Shown here: positions 24,344 to 32,850 of the stretch, one piece after another
Layout: each line of letters opens with the position of its first letter
How positions within the stretch are numbered: position 1 is the first letter of the stretch
Assembly (NCBI GenBank): GCA_035556135.1
Contig: DATMFO010000003.1
Coordinates: 744,001 to 808,000 of the forward strand
Reading direction: 5' to 3'
Length of the DNA stretch: 64,000 nt
Source: ZC4RG30 sp035556135
GTDB lineage: Bacteria; Pseudomonadota; Gammaproteobacteria; Steroidobacterales; Steroidobacteraceae
Translations under genes and position numbers: made by a program
Notes under the pieces: generated by a model
Databases searched by the model: none
Told to the model about the DNA's origin: nothing
The model's input: only the letters and a program-made list of their open reading frames with translations

Positions 24344-26188
24344 TCAGCGATAGCCCTCGGCCTGCATCGAGAACAGGCGTTCGTAGACGCCGGACCTGGC
24401 CATCAGCGCGGCGTGATCGCCGCGCTCCACCACCCGCCCGCCATCCAGCACGATGATCTCATCGGCCATGCGCACCGTTGAAAAGCGGTGCGAGATGAGG
24501 ATGGTCATGCGCCCTTCCGCGAGGTCGCGCACGTGGCGGAACACCTCCGCCTCGGCCTCCGCGTCCATGGCAGCGGTGGGTTCATCCAGCACGCGGATAT
24601 CGGCATCGCGCCGCATGAAGGAACGCGACACGGCAATCTTCTGCCACTGCCCGCCGGAGAGTTCACGTCCACCCTGGAACCATTTGCCCAGCTGCGTCTG
24701 GTAGCCCTCGGGCAGCGCTTCGATCATGCCGGCGGCCTCGCCTTGCGCTGCGGCCTCGCGCCAGCGGGCCTCATCCTCGAAGAAGCGCTCGTCGCCGGCG
24801 CCGATGTTCTCGCCCACCCGCATCTGGTAGCGCACGAAATCCTGGAAGATCACGCCAAAGCGCCGCCGCAGCACATCCACATCCCACTCCGCCAGGTCGC
24901 GGCCGTCCAGCAGGATGCGTCCTCCGGTCGGCACGTAGAGCCGCGTCAGCAGCTTGATCAAGGTGGTCTTGCCCGAGCCGTTCGCGCCAACCAGCGCGAG
25001 ACTGTGTCCCGGCTTCAGGTGCAGCGATACATCGTGCAATGCAGGCTGGTCGCTGCCCGGATAGGTGAAGGAAACATGCTCCAGTCGCAGTCCGTCGGCG
25101 GGATCAGGTCCCGACACCGCAGTGCCGCCGGGCGGCCTGGGATCCGTCTCCAGGTATTCGTACAGCGTGGAGAGATAGAGGTTGTCCTCGTACAGGCCGC
25201 TCACGGCGCCCAGCGCGGCGCTCACCGCGGCCTGGCCCTGGCGGAACAGGAGCAGGTACATGGTCATCTCGCCGATGGTGATGGCGCCGCGCACGGCGCT
25301 CACCGCCACCCAGCAATAACCCGCATACAACGCGGCGGTGGCGAGCAGGCCCAGGGCGAAACCCCAGCTGTCGCGACGGATGGCAAGCTGGCGCTCCTGC
25401 GCGAACAGCCGGCGGTGGATTTCCTGGTAGCGGTCGAGGAAGCGGCGGCCCAGCGCATACACCTTCACTTCCTTCGCATGGTCCTCGCGCGCGATCACCG
25501 TCTCCAGGTACGCCTGCATGCGGCGGTCGGATGAGCGCCAGCGGAACAGGCGGAATGCCTCGTTGGAGAACTTGGTCTCGGCGATGAAGCCGGGCACGCC
25601 GGCAAGCAGCAGCAGCATCACGGCCCAGGCGGAGAACTGCCACAGCAGCACGCCGAAACTCGCCAGCGAGATCAGGTTCTGTGCCAGCTTGAAGGTGCGC
25701 TGCACCAGCGACAGGGGCCGCGCCGAGGCCTCGCGGCGGGCCCGCGTGAGCCGGTCGTAGAACTCCGAATCCTCGAAATGCTCCAGGTCGAGCGCGAGCG
25801 CCTTCTCGAGGATCATGGAATTGACCCGGTATCCCAGCTGCTCCCGCAGCAGCGTGGTGGCCAGCGACAGTGCGCGTGTGCTCAGGGCGAGCACTGCCAC
25901 CGCCGCGCCCTCCAGCGCCACCAGCTCCAGCACCGGCGCCAGCGCGCCGCCGGTGGAGGCAGCCGTGACCACGGCGTCGACGATGCGCGCGCCCAGCCAC
26001 GCCACCAGCGCCGGCACCGTGCCTGCCAGCAGCGTGAGCACGCCCAGCCACAGCGTGAGCGCATGGCTGGTCTGCCAGACCAGTTCCAGCGCCTTGCGGC
26101 CGTAAGTGAATACCTGCAGGAATTCGCGCGGCAATTGCCGCAGGTCCTGCTGCGGCGGCGCGGGCGGCACGGGCGGGCCGCGGCTCAT
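24344..26188 (-). CDS. ABC exporter, fused membrane and ATPase domains
   Basis: The 614-residue half-transporter has an N-terminal membrane domain of about six helices (about residues 40-320) and a C-terminal ATPase with Walker A 'GANGSGKTT', signature 'LSGGQWQKIAVSRS' and Walker B 'IRVLDEPTAAMD'. The Q-loop sits in 'FGVIFQDFVRYQMRVGENIG'. It would act as a dimer exporting an unknown substrate from the cytosol. The signature and domain order resemble bacteriocin/lipid/drug exporters, but no peptide gene or peptidase domain is adjacent. The gene overlaps the upstream winged-helix regulator by 4 bases, so the two are made together. Confidence 0.9.
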   Translation of the reverse strand: MSRGPPVPPAPPQQDLRQLPREFLQVFTYGRKALELVWQTSHALTLWLGVLTLLAGTVPALVAWLGARIVDAVVTAASTGGALAPVLELVALEGAAVAVLALSTRALSLATTLLREQLGYRVNSMILEKALALDLEHFEDSEFYDRLTRARREASARPLSLVQRTFKLAQNLISLASFGVLLWQFSAWAVMLLLLAGVPGFIAETKFSNEAFRLFRWRSSDRRMQAYLETVIAREDHAKEVKVYALGRRFLDRYQEIHRRLFAQERQLAIRRDSWGFALGLLATAALYAGYCWVAVSAVRGAITIGEMTMYLLLFRQGQAAVSAALGAVSGLYEDNLYLSTLYEYLETDPRPPGGTAVSGPDPADGLRLEHVSFTYPGSDQPALHDVSLHLKPGHSLALVGANGSGKTTLIKLLTRLYVPTGGRILLDGRDLAEWDVDVLRRRFGVIFQDFVRYQMRVGENIGAGDERFFEDEARWREAAAQGEAAGMIEALPEGYQTQLGKWFQGGRELSGGQWQKIAVSRSFMRRDADIRVLDEPTAAMDAEAEAEVFRHVRDLAEGRMTILISHRFSTVRMADEIIVLDGGRVVERGDHAALMARSGVYERLFSMQAEGYR

Positions 26189-27405
26189 GGCGCGATGGCC
26201 GAAGCCTCGATGAGACGCGACTGCACGTTGATGCCGCTGAGTCCCTGCACTTCAAACAGGGCCTCGAACGGTGCGTCACGGCTCACGCTGGCATCGATGT
26301 CGTGCAGCTGCGCGATGTCGGCGGCCGTCTCGGCGGCCTGCATCAGGCCGATGTCGCGGGTGCCCGCGATGATCAGGTGGCGATGGCCGCCGGGCCCGGG
26401 CAGCTGCGCCAGGTAGGCATAGTCGCTGTAGCGTTCGTTCACCCCATGGGGAATGCCCGCGTTGCTGCTCCATGCCGCACCGCTCACCGAATCCACCAGC
26501 TCGTCGTAGGAGCCACCGAAGGAGTAACGCGAGCTGGCCACCATCATGTCCTCGAGCATGCCCAGCGCCGACAGGTAGCCAAGGTAGACGATGTGCGTGG
26601 ACTTCAATGTGGCCGGATCAAGTTCGGAAGCCAGCGTCAGCAGCAAGGGCTTGCCAGTGGCCCGCAGCACCGGCAGGACCTGGCGCAGGGCCTGTGCGCT
26701 GGAAGTGGGCAGGTAGCCGAGGTTGAGGTCGGCATAACGCTCCTGCAACGCAGGATCAGCCACGAACCCCTGCTCCAGGTCACGGCGGGAATTGATGCTG
26801 AAGTCCCGCACCAGGCGGCGCACGTCGCCGCGCTCGTCGCGCTCGCCGAAGATGAAATAGTCACCCAGCACCAGCTGCACCGGCAGGTCGTCCGCAAAGA
26901 TTGGCGCCCAGAGAGCCGAGGCCTTGAGGCGCGCCAGCTGAGGGTCGAGCGGTGGCGGGCGCACTGCCAGCGTGGCGGCCAAGACTGTTGCCGCCAGCAG
27001 CAAAAGGATGATGGCCCCTGCCAGCCGCTCACGTGCGGTCTGCGGGAGCAGGCGGCGCCACCATGCAAGGCCTTTCGCAGGCGCAGCGGGGGCCGGGGTG
27101 CCCTCTGCCATTACGAGCCGGTATTCGCCGCGCGGCAGCGTCAGGCGGGGCGTGGTGGAATTGCCGTAGAAGTCTTCGAGGCGCCGGCGCAGCTTGTGCG
27201 CCGCGACCCGTACGGTGGCGTCCTGGGTGAGATCGACGTCGGCACCACGATCGAAGCAGTCGAGGGCCACCTCGGCCTCCTTGGGCACGCGTCCTGCGGC
27301 CTGGCAGGTGACCAGGAACTCGAACAGGCGCGCCATCTGGGTGCCCTTGCCCAGCACCCCGCTGCCCCGCAGGCGCGTTATTTCAGCCTCGAATGCCGCT
27401 TCCAC
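26185..27405 (-). CDS. Membrane-anchored winged-helix regulator with periplasmic sensor domain
   Basis: The 406-residue protein begins with an OmpR/PhoB-like winged-helix DNA-binding domain (about residues 1-100, with the hallmark 'VRVAAHKLRRRLEDFYGN'). A short linker, one membrane helix at about 129-149 and a 250-residue C-terminal domain follow, the last outside the membrane. This is the ToxR/CadC plan: sensing outside, DNA binding inside, without a phosphorelay. The outer domain ('LVLGDYFIFGERDERGDVRRL', 'NLGYLPTSSAQAL') looks like a substrate-binding fold, but I cannot name it. It is followed by, and overlaps, the ABC exporter gene, so it likely controls that exporter in response to an external signal. 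Confidence 0.75.
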   Translation of the reverse strand: MEAAFEAEITRLRGSGVLGKGTQMARLFEFLVTCQAAGRVPKEAEVALDCFDRGADVDLTQDATVRVAAHKLRRRLEDFYGNSTTPRLTLPRGEYRLVMAEGTPAPAAPAKGLAWWRRLLPQTARERLAGAIILLLLAATVLAATLAVRPPPLDPQLARLKASALWAPIFADDLPVQLVLGDYFIFGERDERGDVRRLVRDFSINSRRDLEQGFVADPALQERYADLNLGYLPTSSAQALRQVLPVLRATGKPLLLTLASELDPATLKSTHIVYLGYLSALGMLEDMMVASSRYSFGGSYDELVDSVSGAAWSSNAGIPHGVNERYSDYAYLAQLPGPGGHRHLIIAGTRDIGLMQAAETAADIAQLHDIDASVSRDAPFEALFEVQGLSGINVQSRLIEASAIAP

Positions 27406-27497
27406 GGCCGCAAGTCTAATGGGAAAGTACCGGCGAAACTGCTAATCTCGCGGCCCGTTTTTTCCGGCCTCGCACTCCCGGCCGCCCCGAGCAACCC

Positions 27498-29327
27498 ATG
27501 CCGCGCCCCATCCGCAACATCGCCATCATCGCCCACGTGGACCATGGCAAGACCACGCTTGTCGACTGCCTGCTGAAGCAGTCCGGCACCTTCGCCGCCC
27601 ACGAGAAGGTGGGCGAGCGCATCATGGATTCCAACGCCATCGAGAAAGAGCGCGGCATCACCATCCTCGCCAAGAACTGCGCCATCGACTACGGCGGAGT
27701 GCGCATCAACGTGGTCGACACACCCGGCCACGCCGACTTCGGCGGTGAGGTGGAGCGCGTGCTGTCGATGGTCGACGGCGTGCTGTTGCTGGTCGACGCG
27801 GTCGAAGGCCCGATGCCACAGACGCGGTTTGTCACGCGCAAGGCGCTGGGCCTGGGACTGAAGGCCATCGTGGTGGTGAACAAGGTCGACCGCCCTGGCG
27901 CGCGCCCGGGTTGGGTGATCGACCAGACCTTCGACCTGTTCGACAAGCTCGGTGCCACCGACGAGCAGCTGGACTTCCCCGTGGTGTACGCCTCGGCCCT
28001 GCAGGGCTGGGCCAGCCTCGACCACACACAGCAGCAGCCGGACATGACGCCGCTGTTCGAGGCCATCCTGAAGTACGTACCGGAGCCAAAGACCGACGCA
28101 GAAGGTTCACTGCAGCTGCAGATCTCGCAGCTGGACTACAACTCCTACGTCGGACGCATCGGCGTGGGCCGCATCCGCCGCGGCACGGTGCGGCAGGGCC
28201 AGAACGTGGTGCTGCGCTACGGCGATGAAGAGAAGGGCAGCGGCCGGATCGGCCAGGTGCTGGCCTTCACTGGCCTGGAGCGGGGCCCGGTCGAATCGGC
28301 TGGCGCCGGCGACATTGTCGCCATCACCGGCATCGAGGACGTGAACATCGGCATTACCCTCTGCGACATCGAGAACGCGCAGGGCCTGCCGCCCATTGCC
28401 GTTGACGAGCCGACCCTGGCGATGATGTTCCAGGTCAACTCCTCGCCGCTGGCCGGCCGCGAGGGCAAGTTCGTCACCAGCCGCCAGATCCGCGAGCGAC
28501 TGATGCGCGAGCTGGAGCACAACGTGGCGCTGCGCGTGGAAGAAACCGGCGATGCCGACGTGTTCCGCGTTTCCGGCCGCGGTGAACTGCATCTCACCAT
28601 CCTTATCGAAAACATGCGCCGCGAGGGCTACGAGCTGGCCGTGTCGCGCCCGCAGGTGCTGCTGAAGCAGATCGATGGCGTCACCCACGAGCCCTACGAG
28701 GCCCTCACCGTCGACGTGGAAGAAGCCCACCAGGGCGGCGTGATGGAAGCCCTCGGCCAGCGCCGCGCCGAAATGAAGGACATGTCGATGGACGGCCGCG
28801 GCCGGGTCCGCATCGAATACCGCGTGCCGGCCCGCGGACTGATCGGCTTCCAGGGCGAGTTCATGAACCTCACCCGGGGCTCTGGCCTGATGAGCCATGT
28901 GTTCGACGGCTATGCGCCGATGCGGGGCGAGATCGCCGAACGCCGCAATGGCGTGCTGGTGAGCATGGAAAACGGCGAAGCGGTGGCCTATGCACTGTGG
29001 AGCCTGCAGGAACGCGGCAAGCTGTTCGTCAGCCATGGCGAGAAGCTCTACGAAGGCATGATCGTGGGCATCCACAGCCGCGAGAACGATCTGGTGGTCA
29101 ATCCCATCAAGACCAAGAAGCTCACCAACGTGCGCGCCTCGGGCAAGGACGATGCCATCCTGCTGACCCCGCCGGTGGAACTCACGCTTGAATATGCGGT
29201 GGAGTTCATCGCGGATGACGAGCTGGTGGAAGTGACGCCGCAGTCGATCCGCATCCGCAAGCGGTACCTCACCGAAAACGAACGCAAGCGGCATTCGCGC
29301 GCGGCGGAGGCGCAGCTGGCGGAATGA
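27498..29327 (+). CDS. typA: Ribosome-associated GTPase TypA/BipA
   Basis: BipA is an elongation-factor-like GTPase that binds the ribosome and helps 50S assembly and stress growth, notably in the cold. The 609 residues are normal in length. The GTPase motifs are 'AHVDHGKTTLVD' (about 11-22), the switch-I 'EKERGITI', 'DTPGHADFG', and 'NKVDRPGA'. The C-terminal BipA-specific part includes 'GIHSRENDLVVNPIKTKKLTN' positions. The ribosome site is weak (GAGCAACCC). The stop overlaps the rhomboid gene by 4 bases. Confidence 0.98.
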   Translation: MPRPIRNIAIIAHVDHGKTTLVDCLLKQSGTFAAHEKVGERIMDSNAIEKERGITILAKNCAIDYGGVRINVVDTPGHADFGGEVERVLSMVDGVLLLVDAVEGPMPQTRFVTRKALGLGLKAIVVVNKVDRPGARPGWVIDQTFDLFDKLGATDEQLDFPVVYASALQGWASLDHTQQQPDMTPLFEAILKYVPEPKTDAEGSLQLQISQLDYNSYVGRIGVGRIRRGTVRQGQNVVLRYGDEEKGSGRIGQVLAFTGLERGPVESAGAGDIVAITGIEDVNIGITLCDIENAQGLPPIAVDEPTLAMMFQVNSSPLAGREGKFVTSRQIRERLMRELEHNVALRVEETGDADVFRVSGRGELHLTILIENMRREGYELAVSRPQVLLKQIDGVTHEPYEALTVDVEEAHQGGVMEALGQRRAEMKDMSMDGRGRVRIEYRVPARGLIGFQGEFMNLTRGSGLMSHVFDGYAPMRGEIAERRNGVLVSMENGEAVAYALWSLQERGKLFVSHGEKLYEGMIVGIHSRENDLVVNPIKTKKLTNVRASGKDDAILLTPPVELTLEYAVEFIADDELVEVTPQSIRIRKRYLTENERKRHSRAAEAQLAE

Positions 29328-29920
29328 AGGCCTGGCTGGCCATCCTCATCGCCTGTATCGCGGGCTTCCTGCTGCAGCAGTCCGCCTCGCCCGTGCTTAT
29401 CGAGCAGCTGGCCCTCTGGCCACTGCATGAATATCGTGGCCTCCCGCAATTCGAGCCCTGGCAGCTCGTCACCTACGCCTTCCTGCACGGCGACATGGTG
29501 CACCTGTTCTTCAACATGTTCGCCCTGTACATGTTCGGCCAGGCCATCGAGGAGCTGATGGGCTCACGGCGCTTTGTCGCCTATTACCTCGTGTGCGTGA
29601 TCACCGCGGCGCTGGCCCAGCTGGCCGTGCAGAAGATGATGGGCGTGGCGCGTCCGACTGTGGGTGCTTCGGGTGGCGTATTCGGCCTGCTGCTGGCATA
29701 CGGCATGGCCTTCCCGCACAACCGGCTGATGCTGATCTTCCCGCCCATCCCGATGCCGGCGTGGCTGTTCGTCACACTGTACGGACTGCTGGAGCTCTAC
29801 CTCGGGTTCAGCGGCCGCGACAGCAACGTGGCGCATTTCGCCCACCTGGGTGGCATGGCCGGCGGGCTGGTACTGCTGCTGTACTGGCGCGCGCAGCGAC
29901 GCGGCCGGCGCCGCTTCTAG
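29324..29920 (+). CDS. Rhomboid-family intramembrane serine protease
   Basis: A 198-residue membrane protein with about six helices. The catalytic dyad is Ser116 in 'GASGG' and His174 in 'HFAHLGG'; the conserved HxxxN is His60-Asn64 in 'HLFFNMF'. These residues support an active protease cutting helices within the inner membrane; substrates are unknown. It lacks the long cytosolic N-terminal domain of E. coli GlpG and is of the short form. It overlaps typA by 4 bases and converges on the diguanylate cyclase gene. Confidence 0.93.
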   Translation: MKAWLAILIACIAGFLLQQSASPVLIEQLALWPLHEYRGLPQFEPWQLVTYAFLHGDMVHLFFNMFALYMFGQAIEELMGSRRFVAYYLVCVITAALAQLAVQKMMGVARPTVGASGGVFGLLLAYGMAFPHNRLMLIFPPIPMPAWLFVTLYGLLELYLGFSGRDSNVAHFAHLGGMAGGLVLLLYWRAQRRGRRRF

Positions 29921-29933
29921 CTGCCTCTGCGCC

Positions 29934-31379
29934 TCAGGCGCGCACCACGCAGTTGCGCCCCCGCTCTTTCGCATCGTAAAGCGCCTTGTCCGCGCGCTCG
30001 AACACATTCTCGCCCGCGTCATCCGTGCGCATCTCGGTGATGCCGCCTGAAATCGTCACCTGCACCGGCTTGCCCCGGAAGTGGAAACCGATGTCGGCCA
30101 CGGCCAGGCGCACCTTGTCGGCGATCTTCAATGCATCATCCAGTGTGGTGCCCGGCAGCAGCATGGCGAATTCCTCGCCGCCATAACGCGCCACGAAGTC
30201 CGAGGCGCGGATGCTGCCAGCCAGCGTCTCGGCCACGACGGCCAGCACGCGGTCACCTGCGCGATGGCCAAAACCATCGTTCACCGACTTGAAGTGGTCG
30301 ATGTCCCAGGCCGCCACGCAGATCGGCTGGCGGAAGCGCTTGAAGCGTTCGCACTCGGCGCTGAAGCGGTGGTCCCAGGCAAGGCGATTGGGAATGCGTG
30401 TCACCGGATCGAGCAGCGCCAGGCGCTTCTCGCTGCTCAGCCGCTCCTGCAGCCGGCGCGCCTCCGATTCCATCTGGTCCATGCGCAGGCGCATGTCTTC
30501 GGTGCGTTCGCGCGACTGGCGCGCGCGTTCGGCCTCGCGCTGGCGATAGCTTTGCAGATGATGGCCGATGGCCTCCACCCGCTCGCGCAGCTGCCGCCGC
30601 ATCGCCTCCAGGTCGGTGCCGCGCTCCACGCTTTCGCCCATGGCGCGCATCTCGCCGGTGATCTGCAGGTTCAGCGTGTCGGAGCTGGTGTTGCGCTGGG
30701 ACTCATCGTCGGTGTGGCCGGCGATGTAGCGGCTGAGAGAGTCCAGCTGCGTCATCATCTGGCCCAGCAGCATCTCGGTTTCCTGGCGCGCCTTCTCCAG
30801 CCGCTTGATGCACTGGACAGCCAGGCACGCCACCTTCTCGACCAGCCGCGGCAGCTGGTCGCCCATCATCGGCGAGAACAGCTCTTCCTCGAGCTGCTTC
30901 GCCTCGGGCGCCAGCCCGGGATCCCGGCTGACTTCATCCAGCAGCCGCGTCATCTCGGCACGGATCAGGGCACTGGCTGCATCGAGCTTCCCGGCGGTGG
31001 ACTCAAGTTGCGGCTGTGATCCGGGGCGCGGGTCAGCGGCCACCGATACGATGGTGACAGTCGGCGCGGCTGCCGGGGGAGGCGCCTTCGCAGGCGGCGG
31101 CTTCGCGTCGCTGTCCATCAGGCGCACTGCCTCGGCAATGGCCAGGCCCAGCGGCTCCAGCTCCCCGGCGGGGAGGCCGCGCGAGACGGCATCCTTGAGG
31201 CGCTTCAGTTCCTGGTCGAGACGGGGGGATTGTCCCTGCGCGGCCAGGCAAAGGCGGCCCACCAGGCCCTGCACCACCTGCAGCTGGTCACGAACCTGGC
31301 GTCCCTCGACTTCGAAGCCACGCAGGGCTTCGTAGTACTTCGCGCGCCAGTCGTCCTGCTCGGTGAGCTTGTAAGCCAT
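29934..31379 (-). CDS. Cytosolic diguanylate cyclase with long coiled-coil N-terminal region
   Basis: The 481-residue protein ends in a GGDEF domain (about 320-481) with an intact active site GGEEF at 400-404, so it should make cyclic di-GMP from GTP. RASD at 391-394, five residues before the active site, fits the inhibitory I-site (RxxD), implying product feedback. The first 310 residues have no membrane segment; they contain a Pro/Ala-rich hinge (about 95-115) and long charged helices likely forming a coiled coil (about 255-320). No sensor domain is recognised. The ATG at 31379 fits the sequence better than the longer in-frame start at 31511. Confidence 0.92.
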   Translation of the reverse strand: MAYKLTEQDDWRAKYYEALRGFEVEGRQVRDQLQVVQGLVGRLCLAAQGQSPRLDQELKRLKDAVSRGLPAGELEPLGLAIAEAVRLMDSDAKPPPAKAPPPAAAPTVTIVSVAADPRPGSQPQLESTAGKLDAASALIRAEMTRLLDEVSRDPGLAPEAKQLEEELFSPMMGDQLPRLVEKVACLAVQCIKRLEKARQETEMLLGQMMTQLDSLSRYIAGHTDDESQRNTSSDTLNLQITGEMRAMGESVERGTDLEAMRRQLRERVEAIGHHLQSYRQREAERARQSRERTEDMRLRMDQMESEARRLQERLSSEKRLALLDPVTRIPNRLAWDHRFSAECERFKRFRQPICVAAWDIDHFKSVNDGFGHRAGDRVLAVVAETLAGSIRASDFVARYGGEEFAMLLPGTTLDDALKIADKVRLAVADIGFHFRGKPVQVTISGGITEMRTDDAGENVFERADKALYDAKERGRNCVVRA

Positions 31380-31623
31380 AAAGCCTCGTGATTCCCTCAC
31401 ATGTATCGGCAGTTGCGCGGACAAGCTGCAGCCGCACATGTCGATCCGCGGGTGACCTGGTTCGCAAAAGGACCACAGAGGCAGGAGCGCATCCGCATTG
31501 ATCCGCGGCAACAGGCGTATCTTGGCGGCCCGACCGCCATGGCCGCAATCACCTGCCGCACCTATACTTGCGCGCCGTGAGCCACATCACAGGCGGTATC
31601 CGGCCGCCACCACAGAGGTGCCC

Positions 31624-32850
31624 ATGGCCAGGTTGATTGCATGCGCTGGAACATTTCTGGCGCTGGCTGCGCCCCTCACAGCCACGGCGGCCGAACCCGG
31701 CCCTGGTGTGGCCCCCGTCACACTTGCTGACAGCTACGACTTCGATTCGGCCGAACAGCATGGCATCAGGGTGGATGTGCTCGCCCGGGGACTGAACCAC
31801 CCTTTTGCCGTGGTGATACTCCCCTCCGGGGATGCGCTGGTAAGCGAGCGCGGTGGCAACCTGCGACTGGTCCGCAATGCCACCGGCCGTGGGGGAGCAG
31901 CAAGGCTCGAACCCAGGCCGGTCAGCGGCGTGCCGCAGCTCAATCCTCCCTATCGGAACGGCGGGCTGCACGACCTGCAACTGCATCCGGACTTCGCCCG
32001 CAACCAGCTGGTCTATTTCACGTTCAACAAGGCGGGCAATCCGCCGCAGGCCACCGGCGGCGCACCGGGCCGCCAGGAGAGCCGGGTCGCGCTGATGCGC
32101 GGGCGCTTCACCGGCGATGCCCTCACGCAGGTGGAGGAACTGTTCGCAGGTGATTCCGGCAGCACCAGCGGCTCGCGCATCGCCTTCGGTCGCGACGGAC
32201 TGGTGTACATGACCACCGGTGCGCCCTTTGACGATCTGGCGCAGGACCCGGCCAGCATCTATGGCAAGGTGTTGCGCCTCACCGATGCCGGCAAGCCGGC
32301 GCCTGGCAACCCCTTCGCCGGCAAGTCCGGCTCACGGCCGGAAGTGTTCTCGATGGGGCACCGCGACCAGCTCGGGCTCACGGTGCATCCGGCCACCGGC
32401 GTGGTGCTCAATGCAGAGCACGGCCCCAATGGCGGCGACGAGGTGAACCTCATCGAGCCGGGCCGCAACTACGGCTGGCCGAAGGTGAGTTTCGGCCGCA
32501 ATTACGACGGCTCACGCCACTCCCCCTCGCCCGTGGCAGAGGGCGTCGAACAGCCGCTGGTGCTGTGGCTGCCGTCCATCGCGCCAGGCGGCATCATGGT
32601 GTATGACGGCGACCGTTTCCCTGCCTGGAAGGGCAACCTGTTCGTGTCCAGCGCGCGGCGCGGGGAAATCCCGCGCACCGGCGGCCTCGAGCGCGTGGTG
32701 TTCAATGACAAGCTCGAAGAGCTGCGCCGCGAGACACTGCTCACTGAGCTGCGCCAGCGCATCCGCGACGTACGGCAGGGACCGGACGGACTGCTGTACG
32801 TGGTGACGGACGAGGATGACGGGACGCTGCTCAGGATCTCCCCGCACTGA
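31624..32850 (+). CDS. Periplasmic PQQ-type soluble sugar dehydrogenase (YliI/Asd-like)
   Basis: A 408-residue exported protein with a signal peptide ending near 'TATAA' (about residue 22). It belongs to the six-bladed beta-propeller glucose/sorbosone dehydrogenase family. Visible landmarks are 'HPFAVVILPSGDALVSER' (blade 1), 'LHDLQLHPDFARNQLVYFTF', the 'GHRDQLGLTVHPATG' and 'EHGPNGGDEVNLIEPGRNYGWP' segments typical of aldose sugar dehydrogenases that use pyrroloquinoline quinone. Sugar oxidation would feed electrons to the respiratory chain. No pqq synthesis genes are in the window. Its last 20 bases overlap the end of the convergent hrpA. Confidence 0.9.
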   Translation: MARLIACAGTFLALAAPLTATAAEPGPGVAPVTLADSYDFDSAEQHGIRVDVLARGLNHPFAVVILPSGDALVSERGGNLRLVRNATGRGGAARLEPRPVSGVPQLNPPYRNGGLHDLQLHPDFARNQLVYFTFNKAGNPPQATGGAPGRQESRVALMRGRFTGDALTQVEELFAGDSGSTSGSRIAFGRDGLVYMTTGAPFDDLAQDPASIYGKVLRLTDAGKPAPGNPFAGKSGSRPEVFSMGHRDQLGLTVHPATGVVLNAEHGPNGGDEVNLIEPGRNYGWPKVSFGRNYDGSRHSPSPVAEGVEQPLVLWLPSIAPGGIMVYDGDRFPAWKGNLFVSSARRGEIPRTGGLERVVFNDKLEELRRETLLTELRQRIRDVRQGPDGLLYVVTDEDDGTLLRISPH

